A DNA stretch of 64,000 bases, from contig NZ_JAGTJJ010000029.1 in assembly GCF_028435365.1 (NCBI RefSeq), forward strand, positions 1-64,000, written 5' to 3'. The notes beneath the pieces are model-generated. The model was not told the origin of the DNA. It made no database searches and saw nothing but the letters and a program-made list of their open reading frames with translations. Made by a program: the position numbers and the translations under genes. Every line of letters starts with the position of its first letter. The first letter of the stretch is position 1. Positions 18,247 to 26,037 of the stretch are shown here, piece by piece. This DNA is from Polyangium jinanense (lineage in GTDB: Bacteria > Myxococcota > Polyangia > Polyangiales > Polyangiaceae).

Positions 18247-18453
18247 GATGATGTTCCCCGCCAGCAATCCCTGTGCCGGGAACGTATCCGGGACGATCTT
18301 CCGTTACAAGGGCTCGATCGGGATGCGCGAGGGGTCTCGATCCGAGGAGGCAAGGCATCACGTCGCGGCCCGAGGTGAGGAGACCTGTCCTCAGCGTGCG
18401 CCGAGTCGTTGGAGCTTGCGCCAAGGGGTTGGAATCTGCTCTGCTTCGGGCCC

Positions 18454-19014
18454 ATGGATGGGGATCGGGATCTCGCGGGCCGGCTCGCCAAGAACGTCAA
18501 GCAGCTCCGGGAGGCGCGGGGGCTCACGCAACAGCAGATGGCCAAGCTCGGCGGGGTGCCGCGCGCGACATGGGCGCACCTCGAGTCCGGCGAGGCGAAC
18601 CCAACACTCGCGGTGCTGAACCGCGCCGCATCCGCGCTCCAGGTGTCAATCGAGGAGCTCTTGAGCGCCCCACGGAGCGTCGCGCGTCACTATGCCCGCG
18701 AGACCTTGCCCGTGCGCACGCCGGGGCAAGCCCTGGTGCGGAAGCTCCTGCCGGACGCCATTCCCGGGATGGAGATCGATCGCATCGAAGTCGCCCCGTC
18801 CGGCCGAATGACGGGCGTCCCGCACACGCCGGGGACGCGTGAATACCTCACGGTCGAGGCAGGCGAGATCCAGCTCTGGGTCGCAGGCGAGAAGTTCCAG
18901 GTCGCCGAAGGCGACGTCGTGGTCTTCCGCGGCGATCAGCGGCACTCGTACCACAACCCAGGCCGCATCCCGGCCGTCGGGTACTCCGTCGTGGTGCTGG
19001 CGCGGGGGGATTGA
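18454..19014 (+). CDS. XRE-family regulator with C-terminal cupin sensor
   Basis: A 186-residue regulator. An HTH_3 domain (about 8-65: NVKQLREARGLTQQQMAKLGG then TWAHLESGEANPTL) is joined to a cupin beta barrel (about 105-180) ending HSYHNPG. This two-domain type usually senses a small ligand or metal and often controls adjacent transport or amino-acid genes, but the genes here give no hint of its ligand. The ATG reading MDGDRDL is preferred to the longer frame because it begins just before the first HTH helix. It diverges from the MscS gene across 207 bases. Confidence 0.88.
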   Translation: MDGDRDLAGRLAKNVKQLREARGLTQQQMAKLGGVPRATWAHLESGEANPTLAVLNRAASALQVSIEELLSAPRSVARHYARETLPVRTPGQALVRKLLPDAIPGMEIDRIEVAPSGRMTGVPHTPGTREYLTVEAGEIQLWVAGEKFQVAEGDVVVFRGDQRHSYHNPGRIPAVGYSVVVLARGD

Positions 19015-19049
19015 CGCTCGGTTGTCCTGCCAGACGTATCCTCTGGGAG

Positions 19050-19376
19050 CCGTGTCGCTGGGGCGTTGCCCCAGGCCCCACCGGGGCTATCCGCCCCTGG
19101 ACCCGGACCAGCGCAAGCGCTGGACCCGGGGTCGATGCACTGCGCAACGCGCAGTTCATCGAACAGGCCGAGTCAAGACTGGCGAGCGACGCTGCCAATC
19201 GAGACAGCCGCGCTGCCATTTCAACTGGCAACGTTGTCCCTGGTCTTGCCACCGGCCCGTTGGAAGAACTGCGCACCGCGCAGTTCTTCCACCACGAGTC
19301 CAGCGCTTGCGCTGGTTCGGGTCGAGGGGCGAACAGCCCCCGCGGGGTCCGGGGCAGCGCCCCGGCGCGGCGGCGA
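19050..19376. repeat. Nested-hairpin intergenic element, copy D (full, reverse orientation)
   Basis: The element lies between convergent genes and ends two bases before the OmpA stop codon. Hairpins: 19058-19074, 19083-19097, 19108-19123 and 19134-19160 on the left (the last with one mismatch, GATGCACTGCGC against GCGCAGTTCATC). On the right: 19261-19291 (perfect, TGGAAGAACTGCGC / GCGCAGTTCTTCCA), 19300-19315, 19326-19340 and 19349-19365. Its centre (GACGCTGCCAATCGAGACAG) is the reverse complement of the centre of copy C, so D is inserted in the opposite orientation. Confidence 0.9.
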
Positions 19377-19377
19377 T

Positions 19378-20076
19378 CTACTGGCAGGTATCCCCGGCGA
19401 CGCGTCCGCCGCCGTCGACCGGCATGTTCATGACGGGCCGGCCTTTGATCGCGGCCACGACGAATTCCATGCGCCGGTTTTGCTTGCGCCCCTCCTCGGT
19501 GCGGTTGTCGGCGATGGGCTTTACCTCGCCGAAGCCCACGGCGATGAGCCGTTTGCAATCGACGCCGCGCGACACGAGCGCCCGGGCGAGGGAGAGTGCG
19601 CGGCGGCTCGAGAGCTCGAGGTTCATGGCCGAGCTTCCGAGGCTGTCGGAATGGCCTTCGATGCGGAGGAGCGTGAGGTCGGGTTTGGCTTGGAGGAATG
19701 CGGTCACGAAATCGAGGGCTGGCCCGCTCGTGGGCTTGAGGCTGTCTTTGCCCGTGTCGAATTCGATGGGCTCCTTGACGACGAGCCGGCCGCCTTCGAG
19801 CGCGAACGAGCCGGGGCTCGTGGGCCCGGCGAGCCATGGCGAGGTTGCGGGGTTTTCTGCGGGATTGCTCGGCGCGGGCGGCGGCTCCGGTTTGGGCTCG
19901 GGGTCGGGCGCGGGCGGATCCTCGGCCGCGAACGCCGCGGAGGGCGCAGGCGGCGGCGCCTTCGGGGTGTCCGTGAGGACCACGGGCGGCGGCTCGGGCG
20001 ACGGGTTCGTCGCGCCGCACCCGGGTCCGAGCGCGGTGAGGACGAGGGGCAGGGCGAGAAAACGAGGCGAGCGCAC
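19378..20076 (-). CDS. OmpA-family peptidoglycan-associated lipoprotein
   Basis: A 232-residue lipoprotein: signal with lipobox-like LGPGC (Cys about 20), then a Pro/Ala/Glu-rich spacer of about 70 residues and a C-terminal OmpA domain (about 105-220). The domain shows the peptidoglycan-binding motif IEGHSDSLGS, the NLELSSRRA helix, VGFGEVKPIADN and EGRKQNRRMEFVV. It should tether the outer membrane to peptidoglycan, as Pal and OmpA do. After the domain is a short tail with a lone Cys near the end (GDTCQ), which is unusual. It is followed by copy D. The upstream gene 46 bases away on the same strand encodes another lipoprotein. Confidence 0.9.
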   Translation of the reverse strand: MRSPRFLALPLVLTALGPGCGATNPSPEPPPVVLTDTPKAPPPAPSAAFAAEDPPAPDPEPKPEPPPAPSNPAENPATSPWLAGPTSPGSFALEGGRLVVKEPIEFDTGKDSLKPTSGPALDFVTAFLQAKPDLTLLRIEGHSDSLGSSAMNLELSSRRALSLARALVSRGVDCKRLIAVGFGEVKPIADNRTEEGRKQNRRMEFVVAAIKGRPVMNMPVDGGGRVAGDTCQ

Positions 20077-20122
20077 GAAGGGAACGATGCGCTTTGGAGG
20101 GTGGGACGGGGAAGGAAAATCG

Positions 20123-20695
20123 TCAGCGGGTGAGGTTCACGGTGTATGTGCCGTATTCGGACGTCGCGGTCCCGGTGATCTTCGTCGTCCCCGGCTTGCG
20201 CTCGATCTTCATCGGGTCGGCCATCGTGGGCTGAAGCTCGCCGCTGAGCGTGAGGTCCAGCGTCACGCTTCCTTCGAGAGCGCCCGACATGGTGAACGAG
20301 CCCTTGAGCGTGCCGTTGAGCGTGCCATCGGGAATGCCGGCAAGCTTCAGGTCGAGGACCGGCGCCGTGCCCGAGGTGTTATACGTGACCTCGCCGTCGT
20401 CGGAGTAATCCTTCAAGGCCTCGTTCAGGGTCATGGTCTTGTTGGGCGAGTCGCCTTGATCCACCTTGCCGCTGATGGTGATGGTGCCCGTCCTGTCACC
20501 ATTGGCCATCTGCGGGTCGATGTTCGCGCTCGACGCGGCGTTGAAGCCCTGGAAGCCGAGCTGCATGGCCTTGTCGATCGATTTGTCGAGGCTTTCGTAG
20601 GCGCGGCGCGCGTCCTCCTCGGAGGCCACGTCGTCGCCACAGCCGGCGAGCCCGAGGACGAGGGCGAAAAGCGGCAAGAACATGCGTCGTTTCAA
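20123..20695 (-). CDS. Hypothetical lipoprotein
   Basis: A 190-residue lipoprotein of unrecognised family. The lipobox is GLAGC. The mature part is beta-rich, with several repeated strands ending in Leu-Asp-Leu or Thr-Ile. I place the start at a TTG giving L-K-R-R-M, because GGAGG lies eight bases upstream at ideal spacing. The GTG of the longer frame overlaps that site, and the next ATG (20683) loses the basic n-region. A TTATCG/TATACA pair 17 bases apart upstream could be the promoter. It is followed by the OmpA gene. Confidence 0.65.
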   Translation of the reverse strand: MKRRMFLPLFALVLGLAGCGDDVASEEDARRAYESLDKSIDKAMQLGFQGFNAASSANIDPQMANGDRTGTITISGKVDQGDSPNKTMTLNEALKDYSDDGEVTYNTSGTAPVLDLKLAGIPDGTLNGTLKGSFTMSGALEGSVTLDLTLSGELQPTMADPMKIERKPGTTKITGTATSEYGTYTVNLTR

Positions 20696-20807
20696 GGTCG
20701 TCACCTCCAGGGGCAGAATACACGCCCCGCCTCGAAAACGTGTATAATCTTTTCAAATTCGGGCGATAACTTCATTGACCAGGATCGCTTGCCGTCCTCG
20801 ACGCATC

Positions 20808-20984
20808 GGTATCAAGACCTTGCCAGCTGAAACAGCAGCGCTGCCTTGCCTGCTAGGAACCTTCTCCCTGTCGACAGCGCGCATCGCGCGCTGTCGCCCC
20901 GCGTCCAGGGCTTGCCCTGGTCCGGGTGCAGGGGCGGATAGCCCCTGCTCGGGTCCGGGGTGAAACCCCGGCGCTACGCCGCGG
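20808..20984. repeat. Nested-hairpin intergenic element, copy E (half)
   Basis: Only the centre and one arm are present. After a centre piece (TCAAGACCTTGCCAGCTG) come four hairpins: 20873-20895 (GACAGCGCGC / GCGCGCTGTC), 20905-20920 (CCAGGGC / GCCCTGG), 20928-20948 (GCAGGGGC / GCCCCTGC) and 20955-20971 (CCGGGG / CCCCGG). It matches the reverse complement of the left half of copy B, including the GACAGCGCGC stem type. It lies between divergent genes. The rest of the 347-base gap (20705-20807 and 20985-21051) holds only the promoter-like sequence noted for the lipoprotein gene. Confidence 0.85.
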
Positions 20985-21051
20985 GAACCCCCGGCTCGTC
21001 CGTGCCGGTCGATCTTCCAACACACACCCCGTTCGTGGTACGCGCCTCCGC

Positions 21052-22224
21052 ATGACGAACCTCGTGGAGTTCGGGACGCCTGCTGCGATGCCGCCGTCGG
21101 AGCGGCGCCTGCTCCTCGTGTTTGATGGCGGCAACGCGCCGGGGTACGCGTCGGTCGCTGTCGCGCTCACGGAGGAGGCTTCGCGGCGTGGCTACGAAGT
21201 CTGGGCTGCGACCGAGGGCTTCCGCTCGCTCACGCACGACGCGACGAGCGAGCCTCGCTTCGAGCGGCTCATCGTGAGCCGTCGGGAACGTTACGCTCTG
21301 CTTGCCAAGGGCATCCCTGCGCGCAGCATGGGCCGCCGCGTCCTCGACGCGGGCAGCGACTTCCGCAGCGAGCGCTACCTCGGCTTCCACGACGGGCAAA
21401 ACCGCCGCGCGGCTGCGGACACCCTACGAACGCAGGGGTTTTCCCACCTCGTCGGCGTGGGCGGCAATGGCACGTTCGAGGGCCTGCGCGCGCTGCTCGG
21501 CGAGATGAACCCGCGCCTGCCCACGGGGTTCATGAACGTCTCGATCGACAACGACCTCGCTGGGGATCGGGCGATCGGCTTCCTCACGGGCGTCGAGGCG
21601 GGCGCGACGATCGCGCGCGGGCTCTACGAGGACGCCTACACGCACAAGCGGATCTACCTGCTCGAGATGATGGGCAACCGGAGCGGCCGGCATGCGCTGC
21701 ACTGCGGCGTGGCGGCGCGCGCGCACCTCATCGTGCTGCCGTTCTTCCAGTTCCCGGATGCCGTGCTGCGCGAGACCGCGGCGGCGCTGTCGCGGGCCGA
21801 CTACGCGCTCGTCGTGGTGGCCGAGGGCTACGAGCGCGAGCGGCGGGCGCGGGAGATGCCTGGCGCGAGCGCGAGCGAGTTCTTGCGACGGCAGCTCGAG
21901 GCGGCGGGGCTCGCCGATTCGGCGCAGAAGCGCGTGATCGCCGAGCCGTTCAGCCGGTATTTGCGCGGCGTGCGGCCTGCGTTCCTCGAGATCTCGGCGG
22001 CCTACGTCAAGGCGTCGCTCCTCTTCGATGCGTTCGAGGAGGGCCGGACGGAGGTCATGCCCTTCGTGCTCGCGTCGAACGACGTCGGCGTGCGCCCGTT
22101 CCACCTCGTCGCGCGGGAAGACCGCGTGGAGCGAGCGTTCCTGCCGCTGCTCGCGCGGCTCCAGATCCCCGGCTTCTCCACGTGGATCCGGGACAATTTC
22201 ACGAGCGAGAAGACCAGTCTCTGA
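21052..22224 (+). CDS. Phosphofructokinase-family protein with altered active site
   Basis: A 390-residue protein of the PfkA superfamily. Recognisable parts are an N-terminal Rossmann strand with FDGGNAPGYAS, GVGGNGTFEG in place of the nucleotide/Mg motif GGDGS, SIDNDLAGDRAIGF (the catalytic TIDND), HKRIYLLEMMGNRSG (usual HxRxxxxEVMGR) and VVAEGYE. The catalytic Asp in DND is kept, but the Mg-binding Asp of GGDG is Asn, and the Arg of MGR is Asn. These changes suggest a different substrate or phosphoryl donor, or a non-catalytic role. The HAD gene follows 14 bases later, so the two probably form an operon. The ATG gives the first conserved strand soon after the start. Confidence 0.8.
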   Translation: MTNLVEFGTPAAMPPSERRLLLVFDGGNAPGYASVAVALTEEASRRGYEVWAATEGFRSLTHDATSEPRFERLIVSRRERYALLAKGIPARSMGRRVLDAGSDFRSERYLGFHDGQNRRAAADTLRTQGFSHLVGVGGNGTFEGLRALLGEMNPRLPTGFMNVSIDNDLAGDRAIGFLTGVEAGATIARGLYEDAYTHKRIYLLEMMGNRSGRHALHCGVAARAHLIVLPFFQFPDAVLRETAAALSRADYALVVVAEGYERERRAREMPGASASEFLRRQLEAAGLADSAQKRVIAEPFSRYLRGVRPAFLEISAAYVKASLLFDAFEEGRTEVMPFVLASNDVGVRPFHLVAREDRVERAFLPLLARLQIPGFSTWIRDNFTSEKTSL

Positions 22225-22238
22225 GCAGAGGTAGCGTC

Positions 22239-23096
22239 GTGACAACGAAATGCATCATCCTCGATTTCGACGGCACGTTCACCGACGTCGAGCGAGAAGC
22301 CGCCCCGTTCGTGGACGTGTACCGGGATGCGGTCTTTGATCTCCTCGGTCGAGAGGACGTTGCTGTCTGGGAAGAACGCGCCGCCGAGATCGCGCGAAAT
22401 CCCGGCCGTTACGGCTGGGTCCACGACGGGCGTATCGTCGCGCCCGCCGGGGCCGATCCGTACATCCGCTCGACCACCATCGCGCAGCTCCTCTTCGAGA
22501 AGCACGGCGTGCTGCGCGGCGAAGCGACCCGCGCGGCCGTGTTGACGGTCCTGTATCACCTCGCCTACGAGCACACGTTGACCGCGTTTCGGCCGCGCGC
22601 GAAGGAGGTCCTCGAGGCGCTCGCGGCGTCGGGTCTGCCGACGTTCGTCGTGACGAATGCGCGCACGGAGGCGGCGCTGAAGAAGCTCCGGACGCTCGCG
22701 CCCGAAGGGCTCTCGAAGATCGAGGTGCACGGCGACGCGCGCAAATACGTGGTGGCCGAGCCCGAGACCGAGGACGCGCGGTTCTCCACCGTGCCCGCGG
22801 AGATTCGCTTGCCGGGCCTCGAACGGCCCGTGTATCCGCGGCGCGGCCGTTACTGGGAGACGATCGCGCGTATCCTGCAAAAGACGCGGGTTGCGCCCGA
22901 GGAGGTGCTCGTCTGCGGCGACATCTACGAGCTCGACCTCGCGCTTCCGCTCGCGCTCGGCATGCAGGTGCACATGGTCACGGGCCCGCGCGCGCCCGCG
23001 GCGCACGAGGTCGCGCTGTTCGAATCGCTCGGCGCGCGCGCGAGCCACGGCGACGATCTCGGACAGATCCTCGCGCGGGTCGGGCTCTCCGGTTGA
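22239..23096 (+). CDS. HAD-superfamily hydrolase
   Basis: A 285-residue HAD enzyme: motif I IILDFDGTFTD with nucleophile Asp and acid/base Asp two residues on, motif II FVVTNAR, a Lys in motif III and motif IV CGDIYELD. A cap of about 110 residues lies between motifs I and II. It is likely to be a phosphatase for a sugar phosphate or nucleotide. Its position 14 bases after a phosphofructokinase-like gene suggests both act on the same phosphorylated compound. The start is GTG (V-T-T-K-C), shortly before motif I. Repeat copy F follows its stop. Confidence 0.85.
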   Translation: MTTKCIILDFDGTFTDVEREAAPFVDVYRDAVFDLLGREDVAVWEERAAEIARNPGRYGWVHDGRIVAPAGADPYIRSTTIAQLLFEKHGVLRGEATRAAVLTVLYHLAYEHTLTAFRPRAKEVLEALAASGLPTFVVTNARTEAALKKLRTLAPEGLSKIEVHGDARKYVVAEPETEDARFSTVPAEIRLPGLERPVYPRRGRYWETIARILQKTRVAPEEVLVCGDIYELDLALPLALGMQVHMVTGPRAPAAHEVALFESLGARASHGDDLGQILARVGLSG

Positions 23097-23121
23097 CGCG
23101 CGGGCGAAGACCCAGATTGGG

Positions 23122-23437
23122 GACGCCGCGCCGGGGCGCTGCCCCGGGCCCCGCGGGGGCTATCCGCCCCTCGACCCGGACCAGGGCAAGCCCTGGACTC
23201 GGGTTGGAAGAACTGCGCGATGCGCAGTTCTTCCACGGGCCGGTGGCAAGACCAGGGACAACGTTGCCAGGCACGGCGGTCTTGGTTGGCAGGGCCTTCG
23301 CTGGTCTTGCCTCGACCTGTTCGATGAACTGCGCATCGCGCAGTTCATCGACCCCGGGTCCAGCGCTTGCGCTGGTCCGGGTCCAGGGGTGGATAGCCCC
23401 TGGTGGGGCCTGGGGCAACGCCCCAGCGCGGCGGCCG
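23122..23437. repeat. Nested-hairpin intergenic element, copy F (full)
   Basis: It lies between convergent genes. Left hairpins: 23131-23147, 23156-23170, 23181-23196 (CCAGGGC / GCCCTGG) and 23205-23235 (TGGAAGAACTGCGC / GCGCAGTTCTTCCA). Right hairpins: 23323-23349 (GATGAACTGCGC / GCGCAGTTCATC), 23360-23375 (CCAGCGC / GCGCTGG), 23383-23403 and 23410-23426. The centre keeps GGCAAGACCAG and CTGGTCTTGCC but is shorter and otherwise diverged from copy C. It is the last copy seen in the window. Confidence 0.9.
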
Positions 23438-23456
23438 TGCTCGAGCGGACGCTCCT

Positions 23457-24320
23457 TCAGCCCTGCGCGGGCGCGTCTTCGGCCCGCTTTCGGCTCGAAA
23501 CGAAGAGCCTTCGCGTTGCGATGGGCGTGAGCCTCGGGATCGACGGGTCCCGCTCGTGCGCGCGATTGAATACCTTCATCACGCGCTCCATCTGGGAGAG
23601 GCAAATGCCGTCTTGTAGGTCGAGATCGGCCTGCGTGATCGGACCCTTGGTTCGCGCGCCGGACGCGAGCTCGCCGGTGGATTTCACCTTCGCGGCCATG
23701 TCCTCGAACGCGATGATCTGCGCGGTGTCGAGCCCGCCGTCCTCGAGCTGCTTGGCCGCCTTCGACAGGGGGTTCTGCCGGATGTCCTTCGCGACCTTGA
23801 GGAGGGACGTGAGGGATTGGGCGAGCGTCGTGAAATCAGTGACGCGGCCGGTCGCTTTCGTGACGCGCTCGTCGAGCCCCGGTTCGAGGTGGGAAACACC
23901 GTCGAGCGCGGTGACGAGGCGATCGCGTTCTTCCATTCCATCTCGATAGGCCTGGTCGGCGACGGCAATGGCAGCGGCGCGGCTCGCCTCGCGAGCGTCC
24001 GTGGCTCCGTCGAATTGGGCCACCATGTCGGCGAGCTTCTTCCCTTCATGCACGAAGACCTTGAGGAGCGGCTCGGAGAACCCGAGGAGGTGCCGCTTTT
24101 GCGCGGGCGTGGCCTTGGGCCAGAACTCGCCGACGATGCCGCCGAAACGAACGAGGTCGGTGAGGATCTTCTCGCTGCGGATCTGCGAGCCCCGCTCCAT
24201 CAAGTCGGCGTGGGGGATCTCGACAGCATAACGTTCCGTTTCATCCTGAGTAGGTGCGGACACCATCGCGAGGACGGAGGCCCAGGTGTAGGTGGGGGTG
24301 GATGTAGTCACGCTTGCCAA
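23457..24320 (-). CDS. Hypothetical helical protein
   Basis: I do not recognise this 287-residue protein. It has no signal peptide or membrane helix. It is predicted by eye to be almost all alpha-helical, rich in Ala, Asp, Glu, Lys and Arg, with long amphipathic stretches (for instance SLLKVAKDIRQNPLSKAAKQ). A long soluble helical bundle or coiled-coil protein is likely. Base composition is somewhat less GC-biased than its left neighbours. It diverges from the Septu-like genes across a 325-base gap, so it could belong to the same acquired segment, but nothing in its sequence links it to defence. Confidence 0.6.
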   Translation of the reverse strand: MASVTTSTPTYTWASVLAMVSAPTQDETERYAVEIPHADLMERGSQIRSEKILTDLVRFGGIVGEFWPKATPAQKRHLLGFSEPLLKVFVHEGKKLADMVAQFDGATDAREASRAAAIAVADQAYRDGMEERDRLVTALDGVSHLEPGLDERVTKATGRVTDFTTLAQSLTSLLKVAKDIRQNPLSKAAKQLEDGGLDTAQIIAFEDMAAKVKSTGELASGARTKGPITQADLDLQDGICLSQMERVMKVFNRAHERDPSIPRLTPIATRRLFVSSRKRAEDAPAQG

Positions 24321-24408
24321 GGTAGCCGAGGGAGATCTCGAAGGAAAGGGGGAAGATTACGGAGAGGACGCGCGGGGGGGACGGGGGAGAGTGTTGCCGG
24401 TCACCGGA

Positions 24409-24492
24409 GACGGGATCTCGGTGGCTTGGGACGGGATCGCGGTGGTGGGTGACGGGATCGCGGTGGTGGGTGACGGGATCGCGGTGGAGAGG
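24409..24492. repeat. 21-base tandem repeat, four units
   Basis: Units of GACGGGATCGCGGTGGTGGGT start at 24409, 24430, 24451 and 24472. The middle two are identical, the first carries several changes and the last is cut short. They sit in a very G-rich part of the 325-base gap between divergent genes (24321-24645). Apart from this minisatellite and a weak promoter-like element near 24607, I see nothing else in the gap. Confidence 0.85.
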
Positions 24493-24606
24493 TGGGCTGG
24501 AGGCGCCGGGTTCAGGATGCCCGGGCGGTGGAGGGGGCGGGCGGGGCCGAGGGGCGTGGACGCGGTGGGGGAGTCGCGGGATGCGGCATGCGTCTCCCTT
24601 CGGGGA

Positions 24607-24635
24607 TTGACACCAGCGAAGGAACCATGACTAAC
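24607..24635 (+). promoter_or_regulatory. Possible promoter upstream of the Septu-like operon
   Basis: A perfect TTGACA (24607-24612) is followed 17 bases later by a poor -10 (ACTAAC). The element ends 11 bases before the ATPase ATG. The -35 match is exact, but the -10 match is weak, so this is only a candidate. Confidence 0.3.
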
Positions 24636-24645
24636 CTACGCAGCC

Positions 24646-26037
24646 ATGCACATCCGCAAGATCCAGATTGAGAACATCCGATGTTTCGGGGCGGGCGAGC
24701 GGGGAGTGCATCTCGATCTGAGTCGTCCCGACGGATCGCTCGCTGGATGGACGGTGTTCGCTGGGCGCAATGGGACCGGCAAGACAACGCTCCTACAAGC
24801 GATAGCGCTCTGCCTGACGGGCCCTTCCGAGGCACGACAGCTCCTGCCGTCCTTCTCCACGTGGCTTCGAGGCGGCGCACGGGAAGGGAAAGTCGATATC
24901 GAGTTCGAATTCGATGACGCCTCTCTAGGGGAGATACTTCCCGGGAGCGGCGGGCGCTTCGAAGCGGCTCTTTTCTGGGAGCGCAATGGGGGGCGGGAGC
25001 CCGTACTGCAGTTTCGCGGACCGAGCATCGAGGAAGGCGTCACCGGGAAGGCGGAGCTTCTGGGTCCCTGGAAGTGGGACGCGGACCGCTGGTTCTGGTG
25101 TGGTTATGGTCCAGGCAGACGGCTTGGGGGCGCGAGCATCGTACCGGAACGCGGAGCTTCCCACAAAATAGGGCGTGTCGCTACCTTGTTCGATGAGGAA
25201 AAGTCCCTCGTCGAGGGGCTCGACTGGTTGAGGGAGTTGTACTCGGATCGGTTGGATCTGGCGGAGCGTGCGCGGAACGCAGACGCCAGTCGAAAATCAG
25301 AATTGGAGCGCCTCGCCGCCGAGCTTCGAGTGTTGCAAGAAAACGTCATCGGTTTGCTGAACGATGGCCTTTTGCGCGATGGCATGCGCGTCGTCGAGTT
25401 CAACCGAGAAGGTTTGTGGGTCGAGCAGGGCGGCGTGAGCCTGGCGCTACACCAGCTCAGCGGCGGCTCTCGTTCCGTCGTCGCCCTCGTGTTCGACATC
25501 CTGCGTCGCATGCATGAATGTTTCGGTGAGCTCCGCATCGAGCACGACAAGGAGCATAACGTCATCACCGTGCCTTATGAGGGCGTGATCCTGATCGACG
25601 AGATCGAGTCCCATCTTCACGTCTCCTGGCAGCAAAGCATTGGATTCTGGTTGAAGCGACATTTCCCGAACGTTCAGTTCCTGGTGACGACACATAGTCC
25701 GTTCGTGTGCCAGGCTGCCGATCCCAACGGCCTCGTGCGCCTCGCCGCCCCGGGCGAGAAGCGCTCCACGGAGATCATGCCGGAAGAGACGTATCTGCGG
25801 GTCGTCAACGGCGGCCCCGACGATGCCGTGCTCACGGACCTCTTCGGCCTCGAGACGGTGTACTCGGAGTCCGCAGAGGAGCTCCGCAGCCGCATCTCCA
25901 GGCTCGATGTCAAGCTGATCCGGGGAACTGCAACCGCGGAGGAGAAGGAAGAGCGTGACCACCTCGTCAAGATGTTACCGGGCGGCGGAAGCGCGATGGT
26001 CGAGCAAACGCTCCGAAAGCTGGAGGCGTTGGGGTGA
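24646..26037 (+). CDS. ptuA: PtuA-like AAA/ABC-type ATPase of a Septu defence system
   Basis: A 463-residue ATPase of the RecF/OLD-like AAA_15/AAA_23 group. It starts with the typical IRKIQIENIRCFG strand. Walker A is AGRNGTGKTT (39-48), the ABC signature LSGGSRS (271-277), Walker B VILIDEIE (about 314-321, catalytic Glu 319) and the switch His is in TTHSPF (350). A helical, coiled-coil-like insertion lies at about 185-240. It directly precedes and overlaps an HNH nuclease gene. That pair, an ATPase plus HNH nuclease without other subunits, is the architecture of Septu, in which PtuA restrains PtuB until phage attack lowers nucleotide levels. No retron reverse transcriptase lies nearby. Codon use is visibly less GC-biased than in flanking genes. 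Confidence 0.82.
   Translation: MHIRKIQIENIRCFGAGERGVHLDLSRPDGSLAGWTVFAGRNGTGKTTLLQAIALCLTGPSEARQLLPSFSTWLRGGAREGKVDIEFEFDDASLGEILPGSGGRFEAALFWERNGGREPVLQFRGPSIEEGVTGKAELLGPWKWDADRWFWCGYGPGRRLGGASIVPERGASHKIGRVATLFDEEKSLVEGLDWLRELYSDRLDLAERARNADASRKSELERLAAELRVLQENVIGLLNDGLLRDGMRVVEFNREGLWVEQGGVSLALHQLSGGSRSVVALVFDILRRMHECFGELRIEHDKEHNVITVPYEGVILIDEIESHLHVSWQQSIGFWLKRHFPNVQFLVTTHSPFVCQAADPNGLVRLAAPGEKRSTEIMPEETYLRVVNGGPDDAVLTDLFGLETVYSESAEELRSRISRLDVKLIRGTATAEEKEERDHLVKMLPGGGSAMVEQTLRKLEALG

Noticed and set aside
24409..24492. CRISPR-like array
   Set aside because: The 21-base units are directly adjacent with no spacers, and no cas gene is present.
24321..24645. Retron or reverse transcriptase linked to the ptuAB-like genes
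   Set aside because: No reverse-transcriptase frame or msr/msd-like structure is seen beside the pair.
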